Program-made: the position numbers and the translations under genes
The notes under the pieces: model-generated
The model's database searches: none
What the model saw: the letters and a program-made list of their open reading frames with translations, nothing else
What the model was told of the DNA's origin: nothing
Origin: Dentipellis sp. KUC8613
Lineage: Eukaryota > Basidiomycota > Agaricomycetes > Russulales > Hericiaceae
Reading direction: 5' to 3'
DNA length: 23,575 nucleotides
Assembly (NCBI GenBank): GCA_002286715.1
Contig: NSJX01000049.1
Coordinates: 8,235-31,809, forward strand
Shown: positions 8,833 through 19,801 of the stretch, one piece after another
Layout: each line of letters starts with the position of its first letter
How positions within the stretch are numbered: the first letter of the stretch is position 1

Positions 8833-9770
8833 TCAGATCAAGCGAAAGACGTATCGGTGGAAGGGCAGCACGGTGAACGTGTGGCTTTGATATCGGGTGT
8901 CGATGAGCAAGACAACCAGAATAAGTGGAACAGATTCTGGTCTTTCAGGCGTAATCATCTATGTAACAGTATAGTAAGCACTCGTGTGAACGGCGGTCGT
9001 GGCGGGTCCTGCCAGAGCATAAGAGCATACCTCAGCGATACTCGTCATAAGATGGCCAGAAGACACGATCGATGTCGTGGGGACGGTGCCAAACTAAGAA
9101 ACTCTGGGGTACGTAGCTGAAACTTGAGAGTCGTCTTCAGAAGCCTCTAGCGTATTGAGATCCCAGGATAGGAGTCCTTGGTTTACGGCAGAAAAAGAGG
9201 GCGACCGAGATACTTGTTTTGCTAAACTGGAGGAAAATTTCTGCTGAATGAATCGTCCTTGAAAAACTATGGTGATAGAAGACTCAGACTATCATGAAGG
9301 ATCGAGGAAAGGTGGTCGGCCACCTGAGCTCTTGCGGCATTGGCCGAAACTATTCTCACGGCTACCCGATATCCCAGCCGCCAACTTGAAGTCACTTCAG
9401 TCCTGCGCTTGTTGCAGCACAAGCGACGTAGGGCTTTGCCTCCCGAGACTTTCGTGATGACTCTTTTGCTCCCGAGGGTGCCTCGAATGAAGATGAGGCG
9501 CCCACACCGTCGTATTTGGTATGCCTTGTATACGCTCCATTTCCCCTTTCGGTGACCAAGTCGACGTAGACCCACCATCCCACGAAGATTGCGATAAGTA
9601 ATCCAATTATACGTCCTCCTCACCCATGTAGCACTCATATATTCTCCGAGCGCTGGGCGTACGACAGGTGAGGCGTTCACGCGGTAACCAGGTAAGGGCA
9701 GACTGCTTCGGGAGAGTTCTTTTGTTTTCCAGACCACGTTTCCAACACGGGGAAAACTATAAGGTGTCAT
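8833..9770 (-). CDS. Possible membrane-protein gene or relic, structure unresolved
   Basis: Several minus-strand pieces look coding but do not join cleanly. A TATA box TATAAATA (9831-9824) lies 54 bp before an ATG at 9770. Around 9590-9620 one frame encodes a clear membrane segment, IIGLLIAIFVGWWVYVDLV, but is separated from the only nearby ATG (MSATWV) by one frame step. A Ser-rich frame follows (about 9300-9095), interrupted by a TAG. Then 9093-9031 (FGTVPTTSIVSSGHLMTSIAE) ends at GTATGC and joins in phase across a 72-bp intron to 8958-8833, which encodes SVPLILVVLLID, a second hydrophobic stretch. Either introns I could not place, or sequence errors or decay, explain the breaks. No family recognised. 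Confidence 0.3.
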
Positions 9771-9823
9771 GAGGCCGTGCTTTTCATTGTTCTCTCTTGT
9801 GCTGCCTTGGACACGCCAAAGGG

Positions 9824-9831
9824 TATTTATA
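9824..9831. promoter_or_regulatory. Symmetric TATTTATA box between divergent units
   Basis: TATTTATA reads as TATAAATA on the minus strand. It lies 82 bp before the plus-strand ATG at 9913 and 54 bp before the minus-strand ATG at 9770. It could serve the plus-strand gene, the unresolved minus-strand unit, or both. Inferred from position and sequence only. Confidence 0.45.
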
Positions 9832-9912
9832 CTGGTTTTGTGGGCGTACGCACCTCACACGACCCGATTCCTCCCCAAGCACCCTCAGGCTCTACTTCTT
9901 CTCTGATTCAGC

Positions 9913-11354
9913 ATGTTGGAAAGTCAAATAATCTCCACCACGACCTGTGGCCCTAGTCTTCCCGGTCCATTGCCAAAGGTGTCTTACTCAAGCGTCGTTG
10001 CGGGGACGTGGCAGCAATCGACAACTGTCGACAACGATGGCGGCGCTTCGACGTCATCTTCTTCTTCTCCCACGTTGACGGCCGACTCTGGTCTCTCGTG
10101 TTCACCCGCTAGCTCAAGCTACACGCTGCCGACTATTCTTGAAGAGCCTGAGCCGTCTCCTACAGCTTCTCCCGTCAAAGGGTCATCCTTCCACGATGCC
10201 ACCGTAGACGCGTTCTCTATCGACAGTCTTACGCCACTGATCCATAACCTCGACCTGGACTCATCTACGCCAACCCCCCTATACGTGGCCCAACCACTTA
10301 CAAGCAACTCTGTATCAATCGCCGAACCCATGCACGGGCTCCCATACAGCTACAACCTCCACATGTCGAACTACGCCCCTCTCGCCCCGCAACTGTCGCA
10401 CTATCCATACGACCCTATCCAACACACCTTTCCGGCGACTTCTTATACCGACGTACCATCGACCTCCTACACCGTGCATGCTCCCTCAACAATGAACCCT
10501 TATCATGGCGCACCTGTAGCCCAGCCTCCTCCCGTCGTGCCACATTACCGCCCGTGGACCGAGGCGTTCTTCGACGGCGTCAGGGCGGCGAATGACAGAC
10601 AGCGCGCGTTCCACGCTCAGCGCGTTGTCAGTCTGCGCGATTGGAACAGGATCCGCATCCAGGACCTCGCGTGGATGCTCATATGGGAGGCTACTGGAAG
10701 CCCCGATGCTGCAAAGTTCGCGAAGTTCGCCATGGTGCTGCGTGAATTTCTCCGAGAGAACGTCGGCGCCGAGCTCACAGATGCATTTGCGTGGCACGTC
10801 AGAGACTATGCGATGGAGACGTTCCGTGGTTGGTGGGAACCCGTAAGTCACTTGTCACCCGTGGATCCGAATGCGCAGGATCCTAATGTGTGCTATTGAT
10901 AGAATGGCCCATATTCGCTGGTCGGCCAAAGGCCAGCATCGCGGACGCACGTCGAAAGCGCCTTGGCGCTCTCCCGCTTCATCGGCCAGCTTTTCGTCGG
11001 CGAGCTGCTTACGCAGGAGCACATATTCGCTTGCATGGATATCCTGCTCGTCCACCTCTGCTCCCTCGAACATATCATCGCATTCCACGAGATCATCATG
11101 CACGCGGACGTGCGGCTATGTGAGACGCCACGTGATAGAGCCATCCTGCTGTCCCGCTCGCAAACGCTCACGCAAAAAGCACCCATGATTCCTGCGAATG
11201 CGAGTCTGCAGGGAGTACGGTTCCGGCAATCGCAGGTTGCGACATGGATGGCGGTGAGTCCCATCATAACCATTTTTGATTCTTCTTACTTAAGAAGAGC
11301 TTTGTGCAGGAAACTTGGGAGCGAATCGAAACCTGGATACCCCGATTGCCATGA
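9913..11354 (+). CDS. Protein with disordered N-half and MIF4G-like helical C-terminal domain
   Basis: Exons 9913-10842, 10903-11253 and 11310-11354 give 441 residues; introns are 60 and 56 bp, both phase 0. Residues 1 to about 210 are Ser/Thr/Pro-rich and low-complexity, with an acidic ILEEPEPSP patch and a Tyr/Pro-rich stretch. From about 215 the sequence is helical: WTEAFFDGVRAANDRQRAF, then FAMVLREFLRENVG, then ALALSRFIGQLFVGELLTQE. The last segment resembles the IxFIGELxxxxMLTE helix pair of MIF4G domains such as eIF4G, which bind eIF4A-type helicases or RNA. No helicase-contact residues can be verified by eye, so an RNA-related role is inference. The protein ends ETWERIETWIPRLP after the last splice. 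An alternative is another HEAT/ARM-type scaffold. Confidence 0.75.
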
Positions 11355-11476
11355 ACCGAAAGGAGTCTCTTACCTATAGCATCTAAACAACAATACCCGC
11401 ACCCCATACTTAGTAGAACGTATAGTAGCATTTCTAGTCCGTAGGCAATACATGCACATGTCAATATGGTCTCTTT

Positions 11477-13054
11477 CTAGGGCTTGCGCGCGGGGACGTG
11501 CTCTCTGGCCCACGTCGCAGTTGCGACGGAGGCGTTGATCAAAGTGTCTAGAGGCTGCAGCGTCCACGATTGATCGCCGCTCTTCGGAGGGTTGATCGCG
11601 ATCGCGGCAGATGCGAGGTAGGTGTGGTATGGGTCTGAAACAGGCGTCAATAGAGGCGAAAGCACACGAGTAACACGAGGCTAACCTGGATGTTCGCCCA
11701 GCGCTTTCGCGATACCGCCAAATTTGTATTGACAGCGCCCGACGAAAGAGGCGAGGGCGTCCGTGTTGATCAAGGCTTTGACACCAAGGATCTGCAATTC
11801 GCGAGTGGGCACGAAACTCTCGGGGAACCCAGGGAGGACATACCTCGAGCGAAGCCCCGCACCAGAAGCAATAGCAGGCGTCCGGTTCCTTTCCCGTGCG
11901 TCCACGGAACCCACCTGCTGTGTCTTGGTTCTGAAGAAGCCACCGGATGGTCTTCGCGCGCTCGGGAGACGACAGGAGAAACTGTTTGGGCATTGTTTCT
12001 CGTGGAACGAGCGCAAAAGAAGCAAGAGCGCAATATGTGGTTCCTCCTATCATCAAAGTGACGTTGGCCAAAGGGACGGAATATGTCAGGATCCAGACCG
12101 ACCTTGAGCTTCACAGTGTGGAGCTTGGCCATAGCCGCCCTCGTACGTCTGCCAACTAGAAATTCAGTTCTTTCTTATCTAAAGGTGTAATACCAAAAAA
12201 CTCACCCGGCACTGCTTGATGAACGTAAGGGCGCGCGGAAGGTCTATGCCAGACCAATCGTCCAGCATACTGCTGATCGCAAACGCGCAGTAGCTCATTC
12301 GTAAATCAGAATCTCCAGCGCCAGGAGTCGTAGAGAAACTGTAATTATTCGCTAGGTAGTACTATAAGACATGCATGCCGGGCTGGCTTACCTGCCGTCT
12401 TGCTCCTGACAAGACCGAATGAAGCGAATAATGCCCGGCCTATCCAGTCGCGCAAAATCATCGCGCAGGATGGAAAGGGACTGTATAGCCGTGTAGGTCA
12501 TGATCATGTTTGGCGTCGAATAGTCGTCGTATTCTGCCTGGATCCATGCGGACGCAGCAGATGCCCGGCGATCGTCGAAGATGGTTGAGCAAGTAACCGT
12601 CGACAAGAGAAACGCGGACGGACAAGTTCTGCCGATTCAAAAGAATCTTCACCATTCATGAATGGACTTGGTCTAAATCCGCTCCCATAGCGGCCTCCTG
12701 GACGTGCATCGGATAGTAAATCCTATAACAGAGAGACCGGAGGTGGAGCGAAGTGACGCACTGGCTTGTTGCGCCCATATCCATTCCCTCCAGCACTCAC
12801 GGTCCGTCTCAGTGGTCTTCGAGGCAATCAAGCCGAGCACGTCAAGCGTCCCTAGACAATAAAACGACAGCGCCATCCTTCGTTGAAGTGCAAATATCAC
12901 TTTCAGCCCTGAGGACGAATGCTGTACCTCGTCGTAAAACATACCGTGAGGAATCTATCTCTGCCATACTTCCCGGAAGACCTGTAGCGCATCTCTTGCA
13001 GTGAGCAGCATGACCAGACTTGTTGAAAGATGGAGGAGCGTCTGATGCCGACAT
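11477..13054 (-). CDS. CDC43: Protein geranylgeranyltransferase type I beta subunit
   Basis: Nine exons: 13054-12945, 12877-12762, 12697-12653, 12533-12392, 12338-12206, 12148-12103, 12046-11844, 11791-11686, 11634-11477; 352 residues, all phases consistent. The beta subunit binds geranylgeranyl diphosphate and zinc and, with the shared alpha subunit, prenylates CaaX proteins such as Rho/Cdc42 GTPases. Signatures in order: EIDSSRMALSFYCLGTLDVL, WIWAQQ, GSGFRPSPFM, MIMTYTAIQSLSILRDD, DGSFSTTPGAGDSDLRMSYC, TYEGGYGQAPHCEAQGG, TIRWLLQNQDTAGGFRGR, DACYCFWCGASLE and DPYHTYL. Zinc ligands are D253, C255 and H304. Length matches the family (about 350-380). Weakest points: the 119-bp intron 12652-12534, where a shorter intron is possible, and the start. 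An in-frame ATG at 13162 would add 36 basic residues but has a poor context. Confidence 0.93.
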
Positions 13055-13923
13055 GATACGGTCTTGAGGTGAGCTGGACTGCGAGTGGACTTCGTGGGAA
13101 GCTCTTGAGCGCTCGCTCGGCCTGCGCTCTGCGGGTTGCTCTCGACCACCATGGTCCTTCATTCACGTCTTCGAAGCTAAAAAAACTGGTATATCGTTGC
13201 TTTTGATCGTACTTCTCTAGAGATCATTCTATTCGGTTTTCTACGATGATCTCATTGTCGAAATGATCAGCAGAGTGGGCTCATCGAGCTTGTGATCATG
13301 ATCACGGAAACCTATTGTCTATGGTGCGCCTTCTATATATCGGTTCTTTCGAGAGGCTCTGATCTAGGTTGTTGCTGCAGTGCCGCGATATATGCCTGCG
13401 TAGGTTGAAAGATGGCTGTGGACATGCGTGTCGCTCGAGAGGAATTGTCTTGAAGGTGAGTCGGCCTTCTACTCTCACGATATCGGATACATCACACATA
13501 CGGAGGACTATCTGTCTTCAATCATGAACCGCCGGCGGAAGAATTACGTCTGCTTTGGACAACATCGGGTTTCCAGGCGCAATTGTTTGAGCAAGGGGAC
13601 CGACGTACGGGCGCTAACCCTCTGGTCCCAATTGTCAGAGACCCGGCAGCTGCGGCTTGCCCAGGTGCGTCCTCCTCTACTATCCCATTTGTCTGACGGC
13701 CAAGCGGAGGGGATGCCACACGCTTAATACCGAGACCCGGGCAAAAGGTTTCTTTGTGTACTATCCCTGGCTCGATCCTTTCCCTCTTCCCGTTGCACGA
13801 ACCCGCCGTCCTTACCTATCCACCCGGCTCTGGCAGCCATAATTCGAGAAGGGATTCTCTATCTTAACGAAACTACCATACGAACGACATTCTCGTGCGC
13901 CCAACAGCTTCTAGGACGCTATA
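13055..13923. other. Divergent intergenic region, no gene seen
   Basis: This separates the minus-strand prenyltransferase gene from the plus-strand orphan gene, so both promoters should be here. TATATAT occurs at 13334-13340, about 280 bp upstream of the prenyltransferase ATG and too far from the plus-strand ATG. Short frames on both strands (for example 13428-13727 plus) lack splice, motif or composition support. Confidence 0.4.
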
Positions 13924-14848
13924 ATGCAGACGCCACAGTTGTCGTCTACAGAGATGCAGGCATCCACATCGTCGGATATCCATATGGCTGGCCCGGAATG
14001 CCTCTCAGTCACTCATTCACATCCTAACGAGACATATAATCTAAGTTCCTCGTGAGTTTCGTCAGCTTGATCGTCTCGATATCCATCCGACTTGTCTGCC
14101 TTTCAGATGTGCTTCAACACCCGCGATAGCCACAAGCCCATCAACCATCTCCAGTATATACAGCCTGTATAACCCTGAAGACGACCTTTCCAAACCATAC
14201 GACATATCGGCAGACCTCGACATGATCGCTCTGCTTCATAATACGCCAAGCGCCACCTGTTCGCCACCAGCCCCATCCCCATGCCACACACCCGCAATCG
14301 ATCCCACTCCACGACCTGGGCCCATGTTCAAGATTTTACTTGGCCAAGATCAACTAGACCTTGCCTACATCCCCATATCCCGGCGACTAGTAGCACCTAG
14401 CTGCGTGTCTCCTGTCAAATCAGCATCGACGTCAGCATCTCCGTCCACAAGACGGAAGGCCCAACAGTATCCCAACAAAGGTTCGAACCCGCGCACGACA
14501 ATTTCAATTTCAAGCGCGAATCCTAAGAAGTCCCGGCATCTACGGCAGTTGACGCCTTTAGGAGCCAAAGTCGCCGGTGCAAAACGCAAGGCTGTGGACT
14601 CGCAGCCATTTCCAACAGATCCACGGAAAAAGGAAGACGCGTACGAACGCTTCAAGAAACAGCGGACGATGTCCGACGTCAACGGGAAGGAGACGGCACG
14701 CAAAGCCGTGGTCGGTGTGCAGACTGCGTACAAGAAGGGTGTGGTGCTCTCAAGCACGGCCCGGGAGCCTGAAATGGACTTGTACAAACAGTTTACAAAC
14801 GACCTTGGGTACGATCCGAGCACTCTGCTGTCATGGACATCATCGTAG
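13924..14848 (+). CDS. Orphan Ser/Pro-rich basic protein
   Basis: Exons 13924-14051 and 14107-14848, intron 55 bp (GTGAGT..TTTCAG), give 289 residues. The first 100 residues are Ser/Thr/Pro-rich and probably disordered, with a run of short Pro motifs around PPAPSPCHTPAIDPTPRPGP. The second half is Lys/Arg-rich: TRRKAQQYP, KKSRHLRQLTP, AKRKAVDSQ and DPRKKEDAYERFKKQR, which look like nuclear localisation signals. The C-terminus, EMDLYKQFTNDLGYDPSTLL, is the most ordered-looking part. No domain recognised; nuclear location is inference. It converges with the SDR gene, leaving 114 bp between stop codons. Confidence 0.8.
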
Positions 14849-14962
14849 ACGTCAGGCTAAATGTGCCTTTATTTTGCAGTAACGACTAGCATTTACGACT
14901 TCGTAGACCTGACACTTATGCACATATGTATGTCTCATGTCCATCTATACTATGATCATGCA

Positions 14963-16281
14963 TTATTTGGCCAAGTACTTGTCCACGACTGTCTTGAATT
15001 TCGGATTGACTTTGCTGAGTGTCTCAATAATCTCATCCTTCCCGCAGATTAGCTGTCCTAGAACTTGTAACAGAATGCGCAGATTCCGCTCACCAAGATA
15101 CGCTTCTGATCTTTCACTCCTTGTTCGCCCAGCAGGAAATCGCTAGGCTCTTCGACACCGTGGTCGGAGACATACGCGCCCCTCAACACGTCTTCTCTGT
15201 CTCTCCCACCAAGCGCAGCCCAAATTAGCTGCCGGCTGCCCTGTTCAGGCGTCCGCATGACAAACTGCAGAAGGTAGGAGACAGCACGGATGATCAGAGA
15301 TGCGTTTCTGCCAAGTTCACTCGAACAGAGGCCTGGATTGACGCAGTCGGCGGTAACGGGAGAGTCTGAGGGCAGGCGGGCGGCGAGCTCGCGCACGAAC
15401 ATCACGTTCAGCACTAGAGCGTCAAAGAGGTCAGGCAATGGATTACCGTCATACGAAGGAAAGCAAAAGCTTCACATTTTGAGAAGAAATAACGTCGGGC
15501 CATGGCGCTAAGTACGAGCTGCTATCAGCACAACAGACGCACTGCACACGGACGGCCGTTGCACGCACCTGGCCTCACAGTACTCCCTGTTGTTTGCCTT
15601 TTCCAAAATTCTTGGGCTCGCGTGCTCTTCATCATTAACGGTAACCCAGAAGTGCACTTCGCTTGCAACGATGACCATCCGGGGGTGGGACGTCGAGGTT
15701 TTGGCCGACTCGAGCATGCGCGGGAGCAAGAGCATTGACAAGAGTGTGCAAGACAAGTCGTTGACCTGTAGACTAAACAGAAGGTCGTTGTCACATGGTC
15801 AGAAAGTAACATAAATTCAGGTATAGGACTCACGTCGACTCCCAGCCATCCTCGGTGACCGCATATTGCTGAGTCGATATCCCAGCGTTGTAGACGTAGA
15901 TATCTAGTCTTTCCTCCTCTTTCTCGAACGCATCTGCGAATGCAGCAACAGACGCGAAGCTAGAGAGTTCAAGATTACGCGCAGAAACGTTCCCAAAGCC
16001 AGTCTCCTTCTGGATGGCTTGACAGCTTCGTCAAATTTCGAACGGTGGTCATAGTTGGGGAAGCACTTACTGGAGACAGTCGCCTGGCCCTTCGTTGCGT
16101 CTCTGGCGGTTACGATAAGTCTTCCGGGCTGCATGCGCGCAAAATGCTTCGCAGCTTCCAGTCCGATGCCCACATTCGCACCAACGACCAAGACAGTCTT
16201 CCCAGAGAGATCGCACTTCGCGGGTGGTGGAAAGCTCTTGAACTGGTTGCGAAGAAATTGGAAGAAAGACAGGTGGCCCAT
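14963..16281 (-). CDS. Short-chain dehydrogenase/reductase (retinol-dehydrogenase/WWOX-like)
   Basis: Exons 16281-16071, 16017-15834, 15772-15569, 15507-15476, 15413-15094 and 15037-14963 give 341 residues, all in phase. The start has a perfect CACCATGG context; TATAAAC lies about 40 bp upstream. SDR features: cofactor loop GANVGIG (34-40), N113-A-G115, catalytic S169, and Y206-F-F-S-K210 as the YxxxK pair, followed by VNPGLCSSELGR. Such enzymes use NAD(P)(H) to oxidise or reduce alcohols and carbonyls; the substrate cannot be told. A 32-nt exon (15507-15476) carries the catalytic Tyr and Lys. The final 56-bp intron is inferred because splicing restores a typical tail, DEIIETLSKVNPKFKTVVDKY; without it the frame would end at 15058. 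The usual Thr before the glycine motif is Val, which is tolerated in the family. Confidence 0.92.
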
Positions 16282-17213
16282 GGTGAGTTCAGTGGTCACT
16301 ATACGGTGCGCCTAAGACGTTTATATTGCCACACATATTAGCAAGATGATACTGTGGATGTCAGAAACTGTTACGCTTTCAAGACGCGTTCTCACCAAGT
16401 GGGTCGCAACAAGCGCCCGTGCATCTGTTTACCCCCACCCACACAGCCATACCGGTAGAATCCTGCGGGGCATTACTGTCAAGTGTAGATGCCTGTGGAT
16501 GCTTTCTCCCCCCAAAAGGACCCAAAACGTACCGATTGAATAATCCAAATCGGAGGGCGATCTCTATGTTCAGAGCCAGGAGACAAATATCATGCCGAGA
16601 CGGGCACATTTGGCCAGAGCATCGGCAAAAACTGACCAAAAGCTTCTTACAAGAACATCGTCAGCTCCCGCTCCTTGAGGCGGCCCACTCCCATCGCCAT
16701 AGCGTGTATCGGCATGGGTCCTGCAATCGGCGGATCACATTACGAGGGAAGACTCTCAAAGGCGCCTTTGTCATGCTGCTGCCCGAGATTGCCCATGGAT
16801 TGTTCGAAATTTGATGCACCTTCCATCCATGACGGCAATCAAGGATTCCTTGCTTCAAATCGCCTTATACGAACCTCACGACGCGTGCGGACCGCGATGC
16901 TGACTTCCTGGAATAGATCAGCGCGTCACGGTAGGTTTTGAACTTCGTCGGCGCGACTCGCACCTAATGATTTTCAGTCGGCATAGTGTCCACATGAGAT
17001 CACCATGTTCATGCGTGCACACATGTCCTTCCAAGTGAGAGAGGTTCAGGGATATACTTGTCTCTCTTATGGTGACAAGACCATAATTCGTAAGGTCGCC
17101 GCGGTTCCGATAATGCTTCCAACCCTCAGCATACGCTAGTCATAGTTTGTGACAATGATTCACATGGGATGAATTTAGACAAACACGGTCCATATTCCGC
17201 AGAGCTTCGGGGA
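16282..17213. other. Intergenic, no gene seen
   Basis: It lies upstream of the SDR gene and downstream of the thioredoxin-like gene. The TATAAAC string of the SDR promoter is at about 16325-16319 on the minus strand. A 131-codon plus-strand frame (16419-16814) starts only with GTG and shows no protein-like composition. Nothing else recognised. Confidence 0.45.
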
Positions 17214-17706
17214 CTATTGATGTAAAGCCCGCTTGATGAACTCCTAGAATAGATAAGAATATATAAAAATCACACCTAAATGTCGAGCAACTAATTCATA
17301 CCTCCAGGGCCTCCGGACTAGGCTCGTTGATCTCATCCGCCTTCTCCCCTCTCCAGAATGTAGCGAAAGTCGGAATCTGCAGAGTACCCGTATAAAGCGA
17401 CTTCCGCGACGACAAAGTAGAACATAATGCGCACGGAATATATCCCAGCGTCTGTCATGATTTCAGCGTGCATATCGGCGTTGACCTTATGAAATCCTAG
17501 GCTAGGATATCGTCCCGATAGCTGCTCGAAGACCGGCTCGATCTTGCTGCAAGCCGATGTAAAGGCTGACCAGAAGAATAATACGGAGCCCTTGTCGCCA
17601 TTGATCTATTCGCATACAGTCATCAGCGAGTTTCTCAAGCCTATCTGGGAGAAACGCATACGATTTCTTGGTACCTTGAAAACGAGATGATGGGGGTAAC
17701 AGGCAT
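17214..17706 (-). CDS. Thioredoxin-like protein with degenerate TxxC active site
   Basis: Exons 17706-17662, 17605-17435, 17376-17302 and 17243-17214 give 106 residues, the usual thioredoxin length; introns are 56, 58 and 58 bp, all phase 0. The fold signature is complete: beta strand SVLFFWSAF, the active-site helix, KIEPVFEQLSGRYPSLGFHKVNAD, then DAGIYSIPTFATFWRGEKAD with the cis-proline (P74). At the active site the canonical WCxxC position reads F30-T31-S32-A33-C34. The nucleophilic first Cys is therefore Thr and only the resolving Cys remains. Classic disulphide reductase activity is not expected; a chaperone, monothiol or binding role is possible (inference). Divergence is unlikely to be decay because splice sites and the rest of the fold are intact. 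Confidence 0.88.
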
Positions 17707-18116
17707 GGCTGTGTTCGTTCCGTGGGTGAGGGTAGAGGATTATGGAGATGCCCATGAGCAGATGGGGGCTTTATGTAGAGTCTTAGTATTGGACGCTGAA
17801 CCGGTCCGAGTCCATGAGGTGCATAGGAGTGATAGCTCACCGGGCAATACTTGCCATGCATGCTGTCAGGATGTCGAGTCCAAGTTTCCGAATCCATCAC
17901 TCACGGTCCATCCTGCATTACGCACAATTGGAGAAACTGAAAGGGCCACGGAACACCATTCCGATGCGGACGACAAAAATTGTGATCGATGAATGCTAGA
18001 GCCAAGCATACAGGCTATCCGAGGATAAGGCATTGAAGTTCAGCCAATAATTACAGGCTACTTAAAACATAGAGCAATTATCATTATGAGAAGGGATGGC
18101 AGGAGGAAAGAGCCGC
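17707..18116. other. Intergenic, no gene seen
   Basis: Upstream region of the thioredoxin-like gene and 3' flank of the next minus-strand gene. Open frames here (for example 17687-17992 plus and 17502-17900 minus) overlap promoter or intron sequence and have no support. No clear TATA box was found. Confidence 0.4.
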
Positions 18117-19041
18117 TTACCACAGTTGTACCACACCATGCCAGTTGTGCTCTCGTGACGATTGACCCTTTAGCCCGCATCTGCATATCTCATCATTTAC
18201 GTGGATTAAAGTTACCGCACGGGGCACATACCGAAGTAGAAAGAAACTCCGAGGAATGTTGAACGCCCCGGAGTAAGAGACCCCTTGAGAATTAAGCTTC
18301 TTCCCAGAAAAGACGTCGTTCGCCGTCTCGGCGATTTTCATTCTCCTTCAATACAGTGTTTCGCGTCAAGTTTCACAGGCTGTCGCAAGTACTGGCACGC
18401 GAGGGCACTTACTGGGAAGTCGATACCCTATCCCTTCTGAATTCCGAAGAGAGCCACTGCTGAGACGGCACGACTAACCTCAAATTTAAGTACGGTAAGA
18501 TGGTAGGTCGATAATGCAGGGCAGTGCACAAAGAACAGGAATTTATGAATGAAATTGTATCAGACCCAGTCGGATCGAGTGCTTACCTCCAAATCTTCAA
18601 TACCAACTCTTCTGACTTGTGTCGGACGAACGGCATTTAAGATGGTACGAGTACTTTGACATACCAGGGTGAAGCCTAGTTATATCGTCCGGTTTAACCA
18701 GAGTTTTCCTGCGGTACGACGGGCCACTGCTCGTAGCTATGATCGTCACGATAGGAGGAGAGTTGTGAAGTCACTGGTTTGCGATGGGCGCTTACTGACG
18801 TGAGCGCTTGAGGCGCCTAATCCGCCATTGCGTCTTGTCCTCGTCCTTCAAAGCTTCGCGTCGGCTCGCGACTACTATTCTTTGGAGGAGCACATAAAGG
18901 TCCTCCATCACTATTAGATGCGAGATCACAGGTGGTACTATAATTATCCAGATGCTTCACATTATCTGAGGTTGCAATAGCTGGACAAGAAGTATCCGAA
19001 TCCGGAGCACTCGATAGTCGCCTCTTCCCATCAACGGTCAT
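18117..19041 (-). CDS. Orphan small basic protein, seven exons
   Basis: Exons 19041-18961, 18902-18796, 18708-18665, 18615-18587, 18459-18413, 18345-18232 and 18180-18117 give 161 residues. All six junctions agree in phase, which is the main support. Introns are 58, 87, 49, 127, 67 and 51 bp. Segments: DLYVLLQRIVVASRREALKD, TQWRIRRLKRSRQ, LVKPDDITRLHP, RRVGIEDLEQWLSSEFRRDR, and an amphipathic tail ending HNWHGVVQLW. No domain recognised; the Arg-rich first half could bind nucleic acid or be nuclear (inference). Upstream, the frame stays open from about 19098 (EDFFIHKLLGTPTADDRLA), so a further 5' exon is possible. A GTAAGC overlaps the stop, so the last few residues may differ. Confidence 0.5.
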
Positions 19042-19801
19042 CGCGAGTCGGTCGTCCGCTGTTGGTGTCCCTAGAAGCTTGTGTATGAAGAAGTCCTCAA
19101 TTCAAGTCGAAACCGGGTATGGACCTCCCATTACGGCTCTTGCTTATCATGATCAAGCCAGCCCATCGCCTTCTATTTTCCACGAAAGCAGTCGCCCACG
19201 ACATGTCAGGGCTGCGACAAACAGAGTTTGGGTGTAATAGTGGGACTTGGCTGGTCCGACGTCCTTACAACAATGCCCAGATGGGATGAACTTGATCGGT
19301 TTTCTGGATCCGGTGCTGTATGTGTCTATGTTCGCATGCTCTTCTCAAATTCTGACAGACCTTACAGACCCTGCTCGCATGCTTCACCAACGACCGTGTA
19401 TTATGACGGTGCACGTGCGGCGACACACGGCCAGATTATTGTGGCTGCACAAGCACGGTGCGCTGTCTTCGGGGCTTGTCGTTCGGAATGGACGCTCGAT
19501 GAATACTGGGTGAGTTCCTCAATCAACGAAATTTCGTACGACACTCACCTTCTGTTTACCGTTGCGCTCCTTGCGCTCCCAGGGGCAACTTACTACGCGA
19601 TACATTGATGAGAACTTGTTCCACCGCTGCATAATCCTGGTCGTCCTTACAATCTGTGGTCGCCCTTATATTCCGTGGAGGCCTACCGAAGTTCGTTGTA
19701 CCCAAGGACTGGAGCCTTAAGATGGCGTATAGGACATCGAACATCCCTTCAACATCCTATCTTTTGTCGCCATTTCTTGTCGCACAATCTCCAGGCTCAT
19801 T
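19042..19801. other. Divergent intergenic region with possible unresolved exons
   Basis: On the minus strand 19744-19556 is open (MFDVLYAILRLQSLG...) and can be joined in phase, across a 56-bp GTAAAC..CACCCAG intron, to a short tail ending RRQRTVLVQPQ. A second frame over the same bases ends at a better GTGAGT donor. On the plus strand 19228-19608 is also open. No one reading is convincing, so no gene is called. Confidence 0.3.

Noticed and set aside
9267..9770. 167-codon minus-strand frame as a single-exon gene
   Set aside because: Arg-rich composition, and the hydrophobic, protein-like segment lies in another frame. Only kept as part of an unresolved unit.
12842..13162. Upstream ATG at 13162 as start of the prenyltransferase subunit
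   Set aside because: Poor start context, and it adds 36 basic residues with no counterpart in the family; the ATG at 13054 fits better.
16419..16814. 131-codon plus-strand frame
   Set aside because: Starts with GTG only, no conserved motif, no promoter, unlikely amino-acid composition.
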